A stretch of 64,000 nucleotides of DNA. Source: Streptomyces monashensis. Its GTDB lineage: Bacteria > Actinomycetota > Actinomycetes > Streptomycetales > Streptomycetaceae. The stretch covers positions 84,543 to 148,542 of the forward strand of contig NZ_MLYO01000023.1 of NCBI RefSeq assembly GCF_001866665.1, read 5' to 3'. Shown here piece by piece: positions 62,701 to 64,000 of the stretch (the stretch's first letter is position 1; every line of letters starts with the position of its first letter). Below the pieces are notes generated by a model. That model worked only from the letters and a program-made list of their open reading frames with translations. It did no database searches and was not told where the DNA came from. Made by a program: the position numbers and the translations under genes.

Positions 62701-63303
62701 CTGGGCCGGCTGCGCAGGCAGGGAATCGCCCCGCTGCCCGTCGACAAGGCCCTGCGGCTGCTGGACCGCGCGCTGCGCTCACCGGAGGGCAACCTCGTCC
62801 CGGTCAGGCTCGACCTCGCCGCCCTGGACGGTGAACCCACGGCGCTGCTGCGCGGCCTCGTCCGGCCGCCGCTCCGACGCGCCGGCCACAACCTCACGCC
62901 GGGTGCCCTGCGAGAGCGCCTGAACGGACAGACACCCGACGAGCAGGCCGCCTCGGTCACCAGGCTGGTGCTTCAGGAGGCCGCCGTCGTGCTGGGGCTG
63001 CCCGGCCCCGGATCACTCAGAAGCAAGGCCGTGCTGAAGAACCTCGGCCTCGATTCGCTGATGGCCGTGGAGCTGCGGCGCAGGCTGGCGGACGCCACCG
63101 ATGTCCCGCTGCCCGCGAGCCTCGCCTTCGACCACCCGACCCCGGCCGACATCGCGGACCTGCTGATGCGGCGCCTGGGGATCCTGCCCCCGGAATCCGC
63201 GACGGCACCGGCGGCGGGGCTGTCGCCGGATCCGGATGCACCGACGCCGGCCCGATCGGTCGCCGAGATCGGCGCCGAGCTCGAAGCGCTGCTCGAACTG
63301 TAG
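53746..63303 (+). CDS. Type I PKS, KS-AT(mm)-KR-ACP-KS-AT(mal)-DH-KR-ACP, 3185 aa
   Basis: A bimodular modular PKS. Module 1: KS (Cys175 in GTGCSSS, both His present), AT (GHSQGE Ser615, YASH 716-719: methylmalonyl-CoA), KR (GGTGALG 1134, YAPGN catalytic Tyr/Asn), ACP (Ser1429). Module 2: KS (Cys1657 in TACSAS), AT (GHSVGE Ser2096, HAFH 2191: malonyl-CoA), DH (His2388 in [10 protein letters not shown], Asp2542 and Gln2546), KR (GGTGELG 2806, LDD and YAAAN), ACP (Ser3104). All catalytic residues look intact. It starts directly with a KS and has no loading domain. Expected added units: a beta-hydroxy, alpha-methyl unit, then an alkene. The C-terminal helix ([14 protein letters not shown]) should dock to the next PKS. 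GAGGA lies six bases before the ATG; a GTG one codon earlier is possible. Confidence 0.96.
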   Translation: MNADDIAIIGLGCRLPGGIDTPEALWRGLLDGIDAVGEVPPQRWRADDWHDADPSAPGRMTTRRGGFLDDVAGFDAEFFGISPTEARQMDPQQRLALEVAWAAVEDARIRADRLAETATSVFFGTMWQEYHLATGASPGEIRTHTAIGTDTSIIPARIAYALGLRGPVMSIGTGCSSSLVAIHQAVRSLRSGESDLALAGGVSLILHPHTTVAMSKFGTLNPDGQCRAFDADANGYVRSEGCGVVVLRRFADARRDGDRIYAVIRGSAVNNDGTTDGLATPGFETQAEVLRSAWQEAGVSPSLVSYVEAHGTGTRRGDPIEAAALAEVFGPERKDPLRIGSVKTNFGHLEPAAGVLGVLKTSLALFHGELPASLHFRRPNPDIDFDAAKLAVVTGRLPWPQGPRLAGVSSFGYGGTNAHLALAGPPTEAAGVREPAERTRVPWVLSARSAPALRDQARRLRAHLAAHPGLSPADVGFSLATTRADHEHRAVLLGWETTDFLDGLEALASGAQAPNLVVGSGRGRGPVLMFAGQGTQWAGMASELLRTSPVFSETFAECEAALGPFVDWRLTDAVGDADALERVDVVQPALWAVMVSLARLWKHFGVEPEVLLGHSQGEIASACVSGALSLGDAAAVVALRSQAIRRGLAGRGGMVSLVCSRSEARRLITRWPGRLSVAAVNGPRSTVVSGDPEALAELMEECGSEGIRARRIPVDYASHSAQVEAVREDILTDLAGIRPRPGAAGFFSTVDVGRIDSVALDAGYWYRNLRSTVELDACVRELAAEGHRVFIECTPHPVLTMGVEESADVHTVGTLRRQEGDRFLTALAEAYAGGVDVDWCRAFERANVVDLPTYPFQHQRYWIDAEATGGTGTQDAPFWDAVGRQDLDEVARTLRVDRDALAAVLPALASWRRRRTSESVVDNWEYRVAWKEIPAPATVRRGDWLALVPTGSAWARSVAGDLSGQGLRVTVEEIEPGLDRGALAARLRGTTCDGVLCLLAAADGPHPGHPGIPAGYAATLTAVQALGDADVTAPLWCVTLDAVAVADEPVDPDGELVWGLGRVVALEHSARWGGLIDVSRPCDTAVLAGLLTGDHGEDQVAIRDAVPYGRRLVRATAAAPAPDFSPRGTVLITGGTGALGAEVARRLAGQGAERLVLVSRSGPDALRADSLTADLRRLGAGVEIVACDVSDREALRELIERTGPRAVVHAAGALHDGLVQDLTLDQVDAALRVKARGAWNLHELTTDLDAFVLFSSWGGTVGVPGQGNYAPGNAYLDGLARLRRAQGLPATSVAWGPWSGDGMARGPVKEVLDRHGVPAMAPDLALLALGRAVAGPEPCVTVADVHWDRFRTAFTATRPSALLSDLPDGRDTAGVHAPALGRRLAELPPGSRARAVLDEVRAQTALVLGHAAPDAVDVERTFRELAFDSVLGVELRNRLGAVTGLRLPATLIFEHPTPAQVAAHLLAGLAPADTTVSTPLAAPGSSAEPIAIVAMSCRFPGGVDDPEGFWRLLADGGDAITSFPEDRGWDLSALYHPDPDHPGTSYVREGGFVTAAAFDPEFFGISPREALTMDPQQRLLLEGSWELLERAGIAPDTLRGSDTGVYLGTNGQDYASLGTPHGSEGFGLTGSAASVVSGRISYVLGLEGPSVTVDTACSASLVAVHLAAQALAKGECAMAVAGGATVMATPGLFVGFSRQHGLDPGGRCRAFSDSASGTALSEGSGLLLLERLSDARRNGHPVLAVIRGSAVNQDGTSNGLTAPNGRAQQQVIRKALAAAGLEASDVDVVEAHGTGTTLGDPIEARALQATYGSSGRRVWLGSVKSNIGHTQAAAGVAGVIKMVLAINNATVPRTLHADTPSRHVDWSESSLRLAVDPVDWDGDGPRRAGVSSFGISGTNAHLILEQAAEAEEPVSVSRPGPLPWVLSARSRDALREQASRLAVRIGTHPGPDPADLAFSLATSRTSFQERAVVIGRDATDLLAGLRAITEGESSASVVEGSAGEGATAFVFAGQGTQRAGMGADLREAYPVFAAAWAEICAELDRHLRRPIAEVVDDPDALRRTEYTQPALFAFEVALFRLLESWGLTPDLVLGHSVGELAAAHVAGVLSLEDACVLVTARGRLMQAQPDTGVMLALQAGESEVTPLLSARVGLAAVNGPRSVVIAGDADAVHEVAGRFTGRRTKRLDVSHAFHCAHMDGMLDEFRSVAEGLTFHPPRVPLVTNLTGRLVTVCDPGHWVRQVRQPVRFADGIRAALGEGVTRFLDIGPDGTPAAMIEDCLDRAAVVVPAQRPDRPGPEALTLAVARAHAAGAGIDWLSMFGGRRRRVDLPTYAFRHKRFWLDGAGAGHPRPTPGTGHPWLTENIELADGGRVLSGRVSASTQPWLADHVVFGTVVVPGTALLDLVLAAAGRAGAAGVGELTLTQPMVLEEATQIQVRIGPAERGQRPVTLHSTVVGSGVWNAHAEGVLVDELGPEPTDWSMPALPGVDLSGFYEGFAAQGVDYGPAFRGVSDVRGQDGIACGVVRLPVAEAGGFGIHPALLDAALQVMRAVVPAAEEARLPFQFTDVRLYATGATELRVRVDVRGDGIRAWLTDPAGAPVAYVGAMRLRPVGADRLRAALSVPDLYRVAFRPVPEVPAIPEPVRVLGRGPVSEVLGVAPAETITGDGPRRILIDATADSDGVAAAHESTAHALETLRRLLPRTDTELVWITRDSVAVRAEDRVRGLAHAPLWGLLRAARREHPEATVRAVDCDRIDAATLLSALSVTGEPELAVRGGEILAPRLTAAGAPGAPTAAVGDGTVLITGGTGELGRAVARHLVTEHAVRDLVLTSRSGPENPEAGNLIAELTEAGARSVRVLACDVTDRTQVAGVLSTVDNWSAVLHLAGVLDDGLLLDYDRQRLRSVLAPKLDGAAHLAELTRDLGLSAFVLFSSVSGTLGSAGQGAYAAANAYLDALAARYGGTSLAWGLWEQTGSGMTAHLTEAELGRLRRQGIAPLPVDKALRLLDRALRSPEGNLVPVRLDLAALDGEPTALLRGLVRPPLRRAGHNLTPGALRERLNGQTPDEQAASVTRLVLQEAAVVLGLPGPGSLRSKAVLKNLGLDSLMAVELRRRLADATDVPLPASLAFDHPTPADIADLLMRRLGILPPESATAPAAGLSPDPDAPTPARSVAEIGAELEALLEL

Positions 63304-63346
63304 AAGTCCGCCCCCCACCCTCTGCCTTCGCTGGAAGGAACTCCTG

Positions 63347-64000
63347 ATGTCCGAACAGAATCGGTTGGAACTCGCCCTGCCCGCGATCAGGGAACTCAAG
63401 CGGCGTGCGACCGATCTGGAGGCGCAACTGACCGAACCGGTCGCGATCGTGTCGATGGCGTGCCGGCTGCCGGGCGGGGTGGGGACGCCGGAGGAGTTCT
63501 GGGAGCTGCTGTCCTCGGGCGGGGACGCGATCGAGGGGTTCCCGTCGCGGTGGGACGGCTGGGACGTGTACGACCCGGACCCGGAGGCCGTGGGCAAGAG
63601 TTACGTGCGGGAAGGCGGATTCCTGCACGACGTGGAGAAGTTCGACGCGGCGTTCTTCGGGATTCCGCCGCGCGAGGCACAGGCGATGGACCCGCAGCAA
63701 CGGCTCGTCCTGGAAACCTCCTGGGAGGCCCTCGAACGCGCCGGAATCCGCCCCGAGATCCTTGAGGGCGGCAACACAGGTGTGTACCTCGGCACGATGA
63801 ACGGCGACTACGGCAGTCTGGGGCACGGCCTCGAGGATCACGACGGATACGTCAACACGGGCAGGGCGAGCAGTGTGTTGTCGGGTCGGGTGTCGTACGC
63901 GCTGGGGTTGCGGGGTCCGGCGGTGACGGTGGACACGGCGTGTTCGTCGTCGCTCGTGGCACTGCACCTGGCCGTCACGGCACTGCGCCAGCGCGAGTGC
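63347..64000 (+). CDS. Type I PKS, N-terminal part (docking helix + KS), truncated by window end
   Basis: The first 218 residues of the next PKS. Residues 1-30 ([21 protein letters not shown]) are a coiled-coil docking helix that would pair with the preceding PKS C-terminus. A KS follows ([27 protein letters not shown] with the active-site Cys) and is cut by the window edge. AAGGAA precedes the ATG, 43 bp after the upstream stop. Same strand and probably same transcript as the previous PKS. Confidence 0.95.
   Translation, partial: MSEQNRLELALPAIRELKRRATDLEAQLTEPVAIVSMACRLPGGVGTPEEFWELLSSGGDAIEGFPSRWDGWDVYDPDPEAVGKSYVREGGFLHDVEKFDAAFFGIPPREAQAMDPQQRLVLETSWEALERAGIRPEILEGGNTGVYLGTMNGDYGSLGHGLEDHDGYVNTGRASSVLSGRVSYALGLRGPAVTVDTACSSSLVALHLAVTALRQREC

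Overview
The window reads as Streptomyces-type actinobacterial DNA: very high G+C, strongly G/C-ended codons, GTG/TTG starts and Streptomyces regulator families (LmbU, StrR/NovG). Nearly all of it is one large biosynthetic locus. It runs off the left edge inside an NRPS gene and off the right edge inside a PKS gene.

Left arm (1-21897, minus strand). Three NRPS genes, the leftmost truncated, are fed by a trans-acting trio (stand-alone adenylation protein, stand-alone carrier, FAD monooxygenase). An LmbU-type regulator and an MbtH protein are transcribed the same way. Three of the four complete adenylation domains carry nearly the same specificity code (DVFSVAAYAK or DVFSVASYAK by eye), which I associate with piperazic acid (Piz). 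With the epimerase positions this predicts D-Piz - X - D-Piz - L-Piz - (Thr-like) within the peptide.

Centre (22371-33442). A type II thioesterase and a penicillin-binding-protein-like protein that has lost its catalytic residues come first. Then follow argCJBD (glutamate to ornithine), a StrR/NovG-type regulator, a second LmbU-type regulator, and a divergent pair homologous to KtzT (piperazate synthase) and KtzI (ornithine N5-hydroxylase). The locus therefore carries its own route glutamate -> ornithine -> N5-hydroxyornithine -> piperazic acid.

Middle right (33443-41996). A detached C-terminal domain of a DrrA-type ATPase, a SnoaL-like protein, a DUF4097 protein with a DrrAB-type exporter, a methyltransferase-interrupted adenylation protein (Cys-like code) with its own carrier, and two type II thioesterases with altered nucleophiles (GHCAG and GHGLG).

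Right arm (42235-64000, plus strand). A degenerate C-A-MT protein with no carrier, a second MbtH, an OmpR-like regulator, a nested terpene cassette (P450, class I cyclase, prenyl diphosphate synthase), a stand-alone acyltransferase, a P450 with ferredoxin, a two-module PKS (KS-AT-KR-ACP-KS-AT-DH-KR-ACP) and the start of another PKS.

The most likely product is a Piz-rich acylated (depsi)peptide of the broad azinothricin/dentigerumycin/piperazimycin type. The terpene cassette, the S-methyl-Cys-like loading protein and several catalytically altered accessory proteins do not fit a known family member that I can name. An 18-bp palindrome shared by three divergent promoters, and a full StrR-type box inside the StrR-like gene, suggest the regulatory wiring.
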